A stretch of DNA of 64,000 nucleotides from Phoenix dactylifera (taxonomy: Eukaryota > Streptophyta > Magnoliopsida > Arecales > Arecaceae), in assembly GCF_009389715.1 (NCBI RefSeq), contig NW_024067684.1, positions 62,001 through 126,000 of the forward strand, read 5' to 3'. The notes under the pieces were generated by a model that saw only the letters and a list, made by a program, of their open reading frames with translations, ran no database searches and had not been told where the DNA came from. Within the stretch, counting starts at the first letter, position 1; each line of letters starts with the position of its first letter. This document shows positions 32,287 through 43,189 of this stretch, one piece after another. Position numbers and translations under genes: made by a program.

Positions 32287-33605
32287 TAGGGGTGGCAATC
32301 GGGTCGAGTCGGACATAAACGGGTCGGGTCAGATGCAGGTCCGGTCAGAAAATCATAAACCTGAATCCGACCTATTTATTAAACAGTTCAGGAATTACAA
32401 TCTGAATCCGACCTGTTTATTAAACAAGTAACCCGACCGGACCCGTTTAACATGTTTAATAAATAGGTAACCTGTTTACCCGCCAACTCAACCCAACCCG
32501 ACCCGACCCGTTTAACCTGTTTACCCACCAACCCGACCCGTTTAACCTGTTTAATAAACATGAAACCATGGAAGATCTAAGTGAGATGCGATCTTTATTC
32601 ACGGGCATGCTTGAGATCTGCGGCAGGAGGGGATCAGATCTCGGATCCGAGCAAGAACAAGAAGGAGAGCAGCGGATCGGAGAAGAATAAGAAGAAGAAT
32701 ACCTTCGGGGATGGAGAGGAGGGGCTGGGAGGAGCAGTCGCAGATGCAAGGGGAGCAGGCGGAGGAGTGACCGAGGGCTTCGGCGAGGTGCTAGAATAGA
32801 GGGCATCCAACTATGTATCCAGCGAGTCCCAGCCCCATGAACAAGAGGACGACCCTCATGCGGCGACTCTTAGATCAACATAAAGAAAGAAACCATGGAA
32901 GATCTAATCATTGAAAAAAATCTGAAGATATTTCACTCACATTGCGAGCCCACAAAGGAAAAAAAAAAGAAAAAAAATCTTAGTAGGGTTTAATCAATGA
33001 TGGAAAATATGGGGGAAACGGTAAACTGGGAGTTAATCGATACCAAGGAAATCGAAATCGCATCAAAGCCGTCTTCGATCCCTCCGGCCTCCGTCGCATA
33101 TGGGAGGGAGAGGAGAAGGAGAAAAGAACAACAAGGCTAAGCAACGAACAAAGAAGAGGAGAAATCCCAAGAGGTCGAGCTCAGCTTTCTGAAAACAACG
33201 AAGAGAGGAACGCTGAGTCAAAAAAACTAGACGACATAAATCCTTGACATCTCCTCTCTTCTTTTTCATCGATGCCTTCACTCGCTCTCTCTTTCTCTTC
33301 CCTCTCGGCTCCTAAAACTCCAGACGTAGGCGAAAAAGGAGTCTAGAGATAGAGTTAGGGATACTTAAAGCAACGGTGAGCCGGACTGAAGGATGGGGCC
33401 GTGGCAGTGATCGAAAGGCTGTGATTAATAAATGGGTTGAAGACGTCAGATAACTAAAATATGTATCCGACCCAATTAATAAACAGATTAAACGGGTCAA
33501 CCTGTTTACGATCCGAACCTGTTTAGGTCAAACCAAAACCTGTTTATGGCGGGCTGAATACGGGTCGGATTGGCGAGTTGGGTCATATTTTGCATTGCCA
33601 CCCTA
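32287..33605. mobile_element. Gene-capturing hAT-like element (about 1.32 kb), copy-A-specific
   Basis: The left end TAGGGGTGGCAATCGGG mirrors the right end, whose complement is TAGGGTGGCAATGC. Both sides are bordered by TGTTA-containing 8-bp sequences (TGTTAGTC at 32279-32286 and TGTTACAC at 33608-33615; the exact register may be shifted by two). Copy B has the uninterrupted GATGGTGTTACACTCAGG at 61745-61762. Subterminal regions are CCCGACC/GGGTCGG-rich. The interior holds a DUF1068 exon. Confidence 0.85.
32703..32859 (-). pseudogene. Captured first exon of a DUF1068 gene
   Basis: The minus strand reads MRVVLLFMGLGLAGYIVGCP, then LF, a TAG stop, HLAEALGH, then SSACSPCICDC, SSQPLLSIPEG and a GAAG|GTATTC donor. 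This is the N-terminal membrane-anchor and Cys motif of the plant DUF1068 family (function unknown; membrane-anchored). The stop falls where the family has an aromatic residue after LF/LY. The exon sits inside the hAT-like element with its 5' leader upstream. Confidence 0.7.
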
Positions 33606-33663
33606 GATGTTACACTCAGGTGCAACCAAATCTATCTCTATAAGGAAAGACTTGGCTCCTCAG

Positions 33664-33669
<6 letters not shown>

Positions 33670-33712
<43 letters not shown>
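33670..33712. repeat. CT microsatellite
   Basis: A run of about 20 CT units. Copy B has a much shorter version at 62935-62952 followed by the same CATATGTACGTGCTAGAAG-like flank. Confidence 0.9.
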
Positions 33713-34349
33713 CCCTTATGTACGTGCTAGAAGACAAAGTTCAAGGTTGTTAGCAGTATAAGAATTCTGGATCGACTAAACTTGTAAGGAAAGTACAAAA
33801 AAAAAAAAAAAAAAGGCAAGGAAGGCCGTTTTCCACGCGGTAACTAGTAATCAATGGAGCCCTCCCCGCACCCCAAATAAAAAATATTAGTCCGACTCTA
33901 ATTAGAGTTTGAATAGACTCCCTTGTTGTAATAAGGCTTTGTATAATTAAAAAATATATATATCTAGATTTAGAATTTCAATACAATTTATGATGCCTTT
34001 CAAGTGTCCTTTTTCTTTCTGATCACCGTCATGCTTTAGTATCCAACATCCAATTGGAACCATTTAGTCCCAGTAATTATTCCATAGAAAATGTGCATCA
34101 TTATGTCCCCTTTTTTATTTGGGGTTTTGCATAAAAAGCTCATTTCACATTTTGTTTAGGAGATACTTAGCTATAAATTTTTGAAATATTTATATGCGTG
34201 TAATATATGTGTGTGTATATGTATGTATATTTATAATGAGTATGTTTAATATTGAATACATATATATTTGTTGAACTTACGATGCATAGTTACCAATTTG
34301 AACATACCGATAGCAAAAATACATCCAAAAATTTTCCAAACTAGTTCAT

Positions 34350-34789
34350 TATCATACAACCCATGACCTCACCCAAAAAGGCTAGCCAAAAAATATTATT
34401 TGAGGTCTTTAGTCATGTATAAGTACCCAAGATCTTCTTAGCAAATAATCAATGTGGGACTAAACACACGCCCGTAAGGGTCCTTACATACTCTTCCGTT
34501 CAAGTCCTGACGTCCTCATCGGGCTAAGGATTCAAATCCATTCAAATCTAATCACAACCACCATGATCAACTCATGGTTAACCTTCATGAACCTATGTTG
34601 CAGTGTTCTCTAGTCTATATAGGCTGTGGGCCGAGTTCACTCTGATACCATTTTTAACAATCCAGAGCCTTATCCAAAATGGCTAGCCAGAAAGTATTAT
34701 TTGGGTTCTTTAGTCCCGTATAAGTACCCAAGATCTCCTTAGCAAATAACCGACGTCGGACTAAACACACGCCTGCACAGGTCTTTACA
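34350..34789 (-). mobile_element. TRIM (miniature LTR retrotransposon, 440 bp)
   Basis: Two direct terminal repeats of about 139 bp (34350-34488 and 34651-34789) share CTAGCCA, ATTATTTG, GTATAAGTACCCAAGATC and CTAAACACACGCC. On the minus strand the right repeat is followed by TGGTATCAGAG (34640-34650), the initiator-Met tRNA primer site. A purine-rich GGAAGAGTA precedes the left repeat. TTCAT flanks both sides (34345-34349 and 34790-34794). Copy B lacks it. No coding capacity, as expected for a TRIM. Confidence 0.85.
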
Positions 34790-34933
34790 TTCATTAGATA
34801 AAATCTCAAATATGTAAAAAGATAAGCAATTTTTGCTTTTTTTCTGCAACCCATTGTTGATGATGGACATAGTCAAGATCACTTAAGATTAGGTTCATGA
34901 ACAACCAGAATAACCATTATAATCCACAACCTC

Positions 34934-36004
34934 CTTATGATCGATAACCTTCCATCCCTTCATATTTACTAGCACATGACTACTGCAATTAAATAACCAA
35001 TTAGTATCATTAATTCAAATTATAGCAATATATTGTTTCCTGGATTACACATCTCATCTAATGATATGTCGCATGAAGAATTCCAATATACCCCGTTCAC
35101 GAGAGAGAGTTTCATCCACCTATGTTTCTCCTCCTATATATCCATTTTTTTTTCATTCCTACATGGCATTCTTCATCCCATATTGACTTGTGCTTGGTGG
35201 CTAGTTTTAATGGCTAGAGAAGATATATCAATCTCAAACCCATGGCATAACTTTAGAAGTTGAAGTACACGGTATCAATCTCAACTAGAGTTTCCGGCTC
35301 TTAATCATAAAATTGAAGATTCAAATCCTTTAAATCAGAGTCCCCTTGGTATTATTTTTATTCTCAAAAACCAAGAAAAAAATAGAGCGGCAACATGTAT
35401 AATGGAGCCCTTTTATTTTTTTTAATTATTTATAAAAGTTCTTAGAGCTTTCGAAAATAAAGATTTATTACTTTGGAAAAAGAGAGAGTAAAAATGAATA
35501 TGTAAAGGAACAAGAAAATTATGAAAATGCTACCTTTTAGCATATCAGCAATATGTAAAAGAAACAAAAACACAGACAACATGAAGGCCAAACAAGATCC
35601 TAATAAGCCTTCAGATTCCGTATAAATATGAGGGACTTTATCTGATGCAATCATCAACATTTTCCTGTACTCATCACTTAAACATAGGGTTTAGATTGTA
35701 TCTTTCATGCGATAGAATGATTCACCTTCTTTCGCGGCATCAACCATTAGATCGCATATCGGCTGCTTTGAAATCTGTGCAGGTGGATTGCATAAAGAAG
35801 TTTGGTTGCTTTAAGATATGTGCAAAATGCAATCCATTGTTCTACGTCGCGAAAGAATTTGCGAACCTCTCGACATTATGTTTTTGATTGATTTGGGATT
35901 AGGTGTGCACCTCGATTGGGCTCGATCACCAAATGGTTTATTGGATGGTGCTTGGCCTCTACACAACATAGAGAATAATATAAATTGATAATCTTACTGC
36001 CATC

Positions 36005-36059
<55 letters not shown>

Positions 36060-36712
36060 ATGTACACATGAAGTAAGTCGAGAACATAGATTGCTTCATG
36101 TTTTAGTCTACTTGCAAGAACTGCTTATTTAATGAATATTCTACTTGTCTGGGCTTGACACAATGGGCCCTTAGCTGAGAAAGATGCCAATAGAAGGGAC
36201 AAGGGAGAGGGATGTCAAGAAAAGATTCTCTAATCACAGAATAACGTCACATACCGCTGCATGTATTAACTGGCACCTTTGGATTGCTGATGAGATATGT
36301 ATTTTTTTCTAAAAGCAATATGACACCAGTTGGATCCACTTAAAATAATATTTTAGTATCTTTTCCAAACCCTACTTGTCTCTCTGCATGTAATGTAGAA
36401 TTTTCTTTTTTGGTCAAATGTAATGTAGAAGTTTTGGAGTCCAGCAAGCGATACTGGGTTTTTTTTTTCACTTCAGTTCTAACATGATGAGAAGGTACAG
36501 GATAAACATGATGAGAAAAATGGCATTTAGAGGTGGAACCATCTGTAATATGAAAATTTCAACATCTATCTGATATATGCTATTCAAATATACGCTGTGT
36601 ACTTTAGATCTTAATTTAAATAGGCTGAGAAAAGAAGTTTACATTTCAAAACTATAAGTATATTTTTTAATTGTATAAGTAACAAAAAATGTTCGGCTGA
36701 GAAATGACAAGC
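34934..36712. other. Unique AT-rich spacer between copy A and the gypsy element
   Basis: No gene or transposon with definable ends. A long CT microsatellite lies at 36009-36054. Open frames at 35033, 35442 and 35645 are short, A/T-rich and without domain features. Confidence 0.5.
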
Positions 36713-36717
36713 ATTGT

Positions 36718-37559
36718 TGTTGGGGGGACGCACCCTCCCCCCGAGTGCATGAAAACTCTGCCATCAGAGAACCGGTGACGGCCGACCTCGGGCGGCCGAG
36801 CTCGGCGTCCGACCCCGGAACGTCCTACCCGAAGAGCTCCCAACCTCGGAAGTCCGCTCTCGCCGTACACCTACCGCGTTCGCATCCTGCCAAAGTCTGG
36901 TCAGGGGCCATACCCTGCCACCGCCTCCAGCGTTTAATGCGCGTGATCTCCGCAAACCCACGGCTCACTCAACAATTAATGCACGTCTCCGACTTACTCA
37001 GCAATTAATGCGCATCTCCGGCTTACTCAACAATTAATGCGCATGGCTCCTATTATCTACGGATCCTCAGCTCTCCACGGCAAATTAGCTCAGCAGGGTC
37101 CTGTCAGCCGTGATAAGTCTCTGACCCCAGCCTCACCTCCGACATCAATGCAATGATTTACCCGATCGCGCACCAGCTCGAGTCGTACGACGGCCTCACC
37201 TCCGACATCAATGCAATGATTCACCTGATCGTGTGCCAGTCCAAGCAACGTGCCGAGCCGTACGACGGTCTCGCCCAATCACATCACAGGTAATCCGACC
37301 CCCTATAAAAAGGGGACCCTTGCTTCTCAAGGGGGGACACAGGAAACTCTGAAAAACTTCTCTCCTTTCTCCTTTAAACACAGTTTCCCCACTCTGACTT
37401 AAGCATCAGAGGGCCGGCGCCGGAAAACCCGGCCACCGGCTTTTCTGCAGGCACCCCGACGGAGGACGCCGCTCGCCGACGGACCGCCACTCTCCTGTGT
37501 CCACCGACCGCTTCCCCTCCTCAACCGACGACCGCCCCCGGGTCCAATTTCCAGCAACA
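36718..37559 (+). repeat. Gypsy 5' LTR
   Basis: 842 bp, TGTTGG...CAACA. A TATA box (CTATAAAAAGGGG, 37303-37315) lies about 250 bp before the LTR end. Two internal tandem repeats are visible: a unit of about 33 bp with CAATTAATGC (36967-37045) and a unit of about 66 bp with GACATCAATGCAATGATT (37140-37225). It differs from the 3' LTR mainly by a 29-bp stretch missing from the latter near the TATA box and by C-run length at its start. Confidence 0.92.
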
Positions 37560-37560
37560 G

Positions 37561-37578
37561 TTGGCGCTAGAGGAAGGG
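37561..37578 (+). other. Gypsy primer-binding site
   Basis: TTGGCGCTAGAGGAAGGG follows the 5' LTR directly. TGGCGC-type primer sites are common in plant gypsy elements; I do not assign the tRNA. Confidence 0.6.
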
Positions 37579-37592
37579 GCCGAGTCGCGGTC

Positions 37593-38771
37593 ATGAAGTT
37601 GAGAAGTAAGGGAGCCTCCAATGCTTCCCGGCGTCCCCCGCATCCTGGACACTCTGTCCAAAATTCGCCTTCTCCGGCTGATCCGGTTCCCCAAGTTCAG
37701 CCGGAGCAGTTCAACGCTCTAGTACAACAAGTCCAGGCTCTGGCTGCCGCCGTCCAAGGCCTGCGGCGCGAGGAAGCTCTACCTACGCTCACCCCGCAAG
37801 CCCAGGTCCCGCCGGTGCTTCCTCCGAACGGTCCGATTCTCCAAGGCCAGAACCTTCACGGTTCTTTCAGGGCCAACAACGAGGAGCGAGTGTCTCCACG
37901 AAGAGAACTGCTGGGGGGATCTTTAGACAGAAGGCCCCAGCTCTCCGAAGCTGAGTCGGCACCGGACCACCGCGAGCCGGAGCAAACTGCGGTGACAATT
38001 CCCCGGGCTGGGGAGCTCGACAGGAAAGTCGAGAACCTGGAGCGCCAGATTGAAGCGCTCCGCAGCAGGAAGGCAAGGCATGAGGAAGACTTTGAATTCA
38101 CCACCAAGTCCCCCTTCTCCCGTCAGATTGTGGACGAGCCGATCCCCTCGAGGTTCAAGATGCCTCAAGTGGAGCCTTACAGCGGAATCACCGACCCCCT
38201 CGATCACCTGGAAAGCTACCGGGCTCTCATGGCACTGCAAGGTTCCTCGGAGGCCGTGCTCTGCAAGGCCTTCCCAGCGACCCTCCGAGGGACAGCCCGG
38301 CTCTGGTTCTCCGGGCTAAAGCCAAGCACGGTATCCTCTTTCGAGCAGCTTGGCCAGCAGTTCGCTACCAACTTTGCTGCCAGCCGACGCCAGCGGCGGA
38401 CGTCGGACTTCCTCCTAGATATCAAGCAGAGGGAGGGGGAATCCCTCAAGGAGTATCTTGACCGCTTCACCGCCGCCACGTGGGAAGTTCGCGAGCTCGA
38501 CCAGTCAATAGCAATGTCGGCACTAAAAACTGAGGCTCGTTCCTACATATTCCTCTTCTCTATTGAAAAGAGTTTTCCTGCCGACTTCACCGAGATGCTG
38601 GCCCGAGCTCGGAAGTATGCTAAGGCTGAGGAAGCTATTGCCTCCAGGCGGGGTACAACTGAACAAGCTTCAAAGAAGCAGAAGAAACGCCGCGAGGAGC
38701 GCGGCCGTCAAAGAAGCCGGTCCCCCCGCCGAGAGAAGAACCTCTCCCAGCTGAGGAGCCCACCTCGATAG
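37593..38771 (+). CDS. gag: Gypsy gag
   Basis: From the first ATG after the primer site the frame encodes 392 residues. A Gln/Pro-rich N-terminus with a coiled-coil-like segment (AGELDRKVENLERQIEALRS near residue 140) is followed by the retrotransposon gag domain (about residues 180-330, with FPATLRGTARLWFSGL and EYLDRF). It ends in a basic Arg/Lys-rich tail. The stop is TAG in CCT CGA TAG CGA GGA. The same frame continues open into a CxxH/HxxxxC zinc-knuckle-like motif (about 38967-39010), so gag originally ran on. The upstream GTG-start extension lies inside the LTR and is not used. Confidence 0.85.
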   Translation: MKLRSKGASNASRRPPHPGHSVQNSPSPADPVPQVQPEQFNALVQQVQALAAAVQGLRREEALPTLTPQAQVPPVLPPNGPILQGQNLHGSFRANNEERVSPRRELLGGSLDRRPQLSEAESAPDHREPEQTAVTIPRAGELDRKVENLERQIEALRSRKARHEEDFEFTTKSPFSRQIVDEPIPSRFKMPQVEPYSGITDPLDHLESYRALMALQGSSEAVLCKAFPATLRGTARLWFSGLKPSTVSSFEQLGQQFATNFAASRRQRRTSDFLLDIKQREGESLKEYLDRFTAATWEVRELDQSIAMSALKTEARSYIFLFSIEKSFPADFTEMLARARKYAKAEEAIASRRGTTEQASKKQKKRREERGRQRSRSPRREKNLSQLRSPPR

Positions 38772-41700
38772 CGAGGACAGTTTCGACCGAGGTCCCCGCC
38801 TCAAACGGGGTCCCCACTACGACCTCGGATACACCCGGGGAGGTACGAAAACTACACTCCCATCAACGCACCCCGGGCCGAGATCATGATGGAGATTGAA
38901 GGTCGGGATTTTTTCCGACCCCCGCCTCCTATGCGGGACACGGGAGTCCCGCGCAATTCCAGGAAGTACTGTCGCTTCCATCGAGACTACGGGCATGACA
39001 CGGAGGACTGTTTTCGGCTTCGAGATGAGATTGAGGCGCTTATTCGCCGTGGAGTACTCAATCGGTTCATAAGGAACCAGCGTGAGGAAAGAAGGCCGGT
39101 GGAAAATGCCATACCCCCCGAAAATCCGAATGACAACAGGCCCATCATCGGCACTATCAATGTAATTGGAGGGACCTCGGCTGGAGAGCCAGCCCAAGAA
39201 GAAATCCCCCCAAAGCGCCAGCGCACTTATGAAGCTATCTCATTCTCGGACAAGGACCTAGAAGGGGTTGAGACCCCTCACGATGACGCTGTGGTCATCT
39301 CTATGATTGTAAACAAATTTGATGTAAAACGTGTCTTGGTTGACAATGGAAGCTCGGCTAATGTTCTGTACTACCACGCCTACCAAAAAATGGGGTCAAC
39401 AGGAAGCCAGCTTCGGAGGATTAATGCCCCACTCGTCGGATTCACCGGGGACTCGGTCCCGGTCGAGGGCGAGGTCAGCTTTCTCGTTACGGTCGACCTC
39501 GCCCCTCGAGAAAGTATTGTGAGGACGGACTTTCTTGTGGTCCGCCTACCCTCAGTCTACAATGCTATCCTCGGACGACCAGGGCTAAATACCCTTCGGG
39601 CCGTGGTTTCGACCTGCCACCTACTCATGCGATTCCCCACCGACCATGGGGTAGGCGAAGTCCGCAGGAACCAACTGGTGGCCAAACAATGCTACATGGC
39701 AACCCGCAAAGCAAAGCAACCAGCTGAAGCGTCGAGTCGGAAAGAGCTATCAGCCGAGGCGCCAACCCAAGCAATGGGCCGCGCGCTGCCCATAGAAACC
39801 TTGGACGCAAGGGACGACCCCTGGAAGAAGCAAGTAAAGCCCGATGAGCTTCTTAATCGAATCCCTTTACGAGAAAATTGCCCCGAGCTAACTGTGCAGA
39901 TCGGCTCCGGCCTAAGCCCCTGTGAAAGAAGGCGCCTGACCGAATTCCTCCGGGCCAACATTGACGTCTTTGCCTGGTCGCTCGCCGACATGCCGGGAAT
40001 TGATCCAGAGGTCATGATCCACCGACTCCAGATGAAGCCGACCTGCAGGCCTGTAAAACAAAAGAAACGAGGCTCTGCCCCGGAACGGCAGCAAGCGGCA
40101 GCCGAGGAAGTGGATAAGCTCCTTGAGGCCAGCTTCATCCAGGAGGTCTCCTACCTGGATTGGCTCGCCAATGTGGTCCTCGTAAAAAAGGCCAACGGAA
40201 AGTGGCGCATGTGTGTGGACTACACCGACCTGAACAAGGCCTGCCCGAAGGATAGTTTCCCTCTCCCCAGCATCGACCAACTCGTCGACTCCACCTCAGG
40301 ACACCAGCTGCTGACCTTCATGGACGCCTTTTCAGGATACAATCAAATCCGAATGGCACCTGAAGATGAGGAGAAGATGGCCTTCATCACTGAAAAGGGC
40401 ACCTATTGTTACAAAGTAATGCCATTCGGGCTGAAGAACGCTGGAGCCACATACCAGAGGTTGGTCAGCCAAATCTTTGAAGACTAGATCAGCTGAAATA
40501 TGGAAGTCTATGTGGATGACATGCTGGTCAAGAGATGAGAAGCGGAATACCATGTGGCCGACCTCAATGAAACTTTTTCTAAGCTCCGGAAGTATCAAAT
40601 GAAGCTCAACCCCGCAAAGTGCGCATTCGGAGTTACCTCGGATAAATTCCTGGGCTTCATAGTAACCCAGCGCGGAGTTGAAGCCAACCCCGAGAAAATC
40701 TGGGCGCTGCAAGAGATGACACCTCCAAGGACAGTTAAAGAAGTGCAGCGACTCATCGGGCGGGTCGCCGCCTTGGGGAGATTCGTCTCCCGGTCGGCCG
40801 AGTGCTGCCTCCCATTCTTCAAGATCCTTAAGCAGCCAAAGAACTTCCTGTGGTCGGAGAAATGCCAGCAAGCCTTTGAAGAACTCAGGCACCTTCTGGC
40901 CTCTCCCCCGCTGCTTACTAAGCCTCGGCAGGGCGAGGTTCTGTATTTATATCTGGCCGTCTCCCCGGTCGCAGTGAGCTCAGTCCTGGTCCGGAAAGAG
41001 GACAAGCTCCAGAAGCCAGTCTACTATGCCAGCCAGATCCTCAGGGATGCTGAGACCCGATATTCTAAGCTTGAGAAAACAATTTTTGCCCTGATCATTT
41101 CAGCTCGGAGACTCCGGCCTTATTTTCAAGCACATACCATAGCCATACTGACCGACCAGCCTATGAAACAAATACTGCAAAGGTCGGATTGTGCCGGAAG
41201 GATCGCCAAATGGGCGGTTGAGCTCAGGGAGTTCGACCTTGAGTATCGGCCCAGGCCAGCCATTAAAGCTCAAGTACTTGCCGATTTCATCGTGGAGTGC
41301 ACCCTGCCAGACGACCCCGAGCTGCCACTCACACCCGCGGAGGAGACCCCGAGGCCGCCATGGGTCCTATATGCGGACGGCTCCTTGACCTCGGGGGGTA
41401 GCGGAGCGGGACTCATCCTCACCAGCCCGGATGGGGTGGTGGCCGAGCAAGCCCTACGCCTCGAATTTCCAGCCTCAAACAACAAGGCAGAATACGAGGT
41501 GCTCATTGCCGGACTCAAATTGGCGAAGGAGCTGAAGGTAGAAGACCTAAAGGCCTTCAGCGACTCCCAGCTAATAGTGAGCCAGGTCTAGGGAGACTTC
41601 GAAGCAAAGGAGCCATCGATACAGAAATATCTCCAAAAGGTGCGGGAACTTACGTCCGCCCTAGGTTCCTTCACCATCCAGCACATTTTCAGAACGGAAA

Positions 41701-43070
41701 ACCTCAGGGCGGACCAATTGTCTAAGCTGGCGACCTCCCGCATGAGTGAGCTCTCCAAGGCAACGGCGCTCGAGTATCTCCGAACGCCCAGCACAGAAGA
41801 ACCCGAACCAACCATGTGCATCGGCTTCGAGCCAAGCTGGATCGACGGGTTCGTCCGCTATCTCCAGGATGGGATCCTCTCTCACGACGAGTTGGAGGCC
41901 CGCCAGATCAAGCGTCAAACTTTTCGGTACGTCCTATATGAAAACAAGCTCTATCGTCGGTCCTTTACTTCTCCTCTCCTTAGATGTCTCCGCCCCTCGG
42001 AGGCAGACTAAGCCCTTCGAGAGGTCCATGAAGGGATTTGTGGAAACCACCTGGGAGGCCGCGCACTAGCCCATAAGATCCTGCGGCAAGGATACTTTTG
42101 GCCCACGCTTCAGAAAGACGCAACGGACTTCGTCCGGAAGTGTGACCGGTGTCAACGGAACGCCAACATCCAGCGTCGGCCTTCGGCCCCGCTGACCTCA
42201 ATTATCGCCCCCTGGCCATTCGCCCAGTGGGGAATTGATATTCTGGGGCCCTTCCCCCTGGCCACCGGACAAAGAAAGTTTCTGGTCGTCTCCATCGACT
42301 ACTTCACCAAGTGGGTCGAAGCTAAACCTGTGGCCCGGATCACCGAGCAAAAAATGCGGAACTTCGTTTGGAAGTCCATAATATGCAGATTCGGACTTCC
42401 CCGTATCCTTATTTCAGATAACGGCCGCCAGTTCGACAACGTCCACTTCAAGAAATTTTGCTCCGAACTCGGCATCGACCACCGCTACACCTCGGTCGCC
42501 CATCCGCAGACAAACGGAGAAACTGAGGTAACTAATCGTACCATTTTGCAGGGACTCAAGGCTAGGCTTGACCGATCCAAAGGACAGTGGGTCGAGGACC
42601 TGTACAACGTCCTCTGGGCTTACCGAACTACGTTCCGGTTACCCACCGGTGAGACCCCTTTCAACCTGGCATACGGCACGGAGGCCGTCATCCCGCTGGA
42701 AATCGGCCTCCCCTCCTCAAGGGTGGAGCACTACGACGCCGACTCCAACTCTTCCCGGCTCAGAAATAACTTGGACCTCGTTGAAGAGACACGAGAGGTC
42801 GCCCGAGTCCGCATGGCAAGGTACCAGCAGAAAACGGCCCAGTACTACAACTCCAGAGTCAAGCCCAAGCTCTTCAAAGTGGGGGACCTCGTCCTCAGGA
42901 GAGCCGAAGCTTCTCAGCCCACCGAGCAAGGAAAGCTCACCCCGAACTGGGAAGGACCGTATCAAATCGCTCGAGTGCAACGACCCGGGGCGTACAAGTT
43001 GAAATCTCTGGAGGGAACCCCTATCCCGCGAAGCTGGAATTCCGAGAATCTACGGATGTATTATCAATAA
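38772..43070 (+). pseudogene. pol: Gypsy pol (PR-RT-RH-aRH-INT), six in-frame stops
   Basis: All parts are in one frame. Protease: DNGSS at about 39342. RT: FMDAFSGYNQI (40318-40350) and YVDD (40509-40520). A degenerate first RNase H follows (about 40850-41290) and lacks the usual Asp in its first strand (LYLAVSPVAV). A second RNase H (41350-41590) has YADGS, NNKAEYE and SDSQ. Integrase has an HHCC finger (about 42038-42160), GIDILGP, DNGRQF and QTNGETE, with HP before it. Stops interrupt at 38769, 40485, 40494, 40536, 41589 and 42009. At least four fit CAG-to-TAG or CGA-to-TGA changes. The 40536 stop lies eight codons after YVDD starts, so this copy cannot make RT. Confidence 0.88.
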
Positions 43071-43189
43071 AACCCCAAGGGGTCCCGGACGATCAGGAAC
43101 ATGGATCCTGTCTCCTCTTTATAATGATTTGCCTCCTTGCAACAATTCTGATCATGTCTTCTCTAATATTGGGTCGTTTGTGATCATCA

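Larger units (their letters stand above)
26334..34933. repeat. Segmental duplication, copy A
   Basis: The sequence from GGAATAATCCAGTCCAAGC (26350) to CCAGAATAACCATTATAATCC (about 34926) aligns in the same order and orientation with 57786-63806. Shared parts include the unclassified repeat at 27240-28088, the gene-capturing hAT at 28097-29413, the DUF6490-like gene, the TC/TA microsatellite and the downstream AT-rich flank. Copy A alone has insertions at 26499-27228, 29685-30988, 32287-33605 and 34350-34789. Confidence 0.9.

Noticed and set aside
38817..42201. Minus-strand open frames opposite gypsy gag-pol
   Set aside because: Shadows of the GC-rich plus-strand pol frame without independent features.
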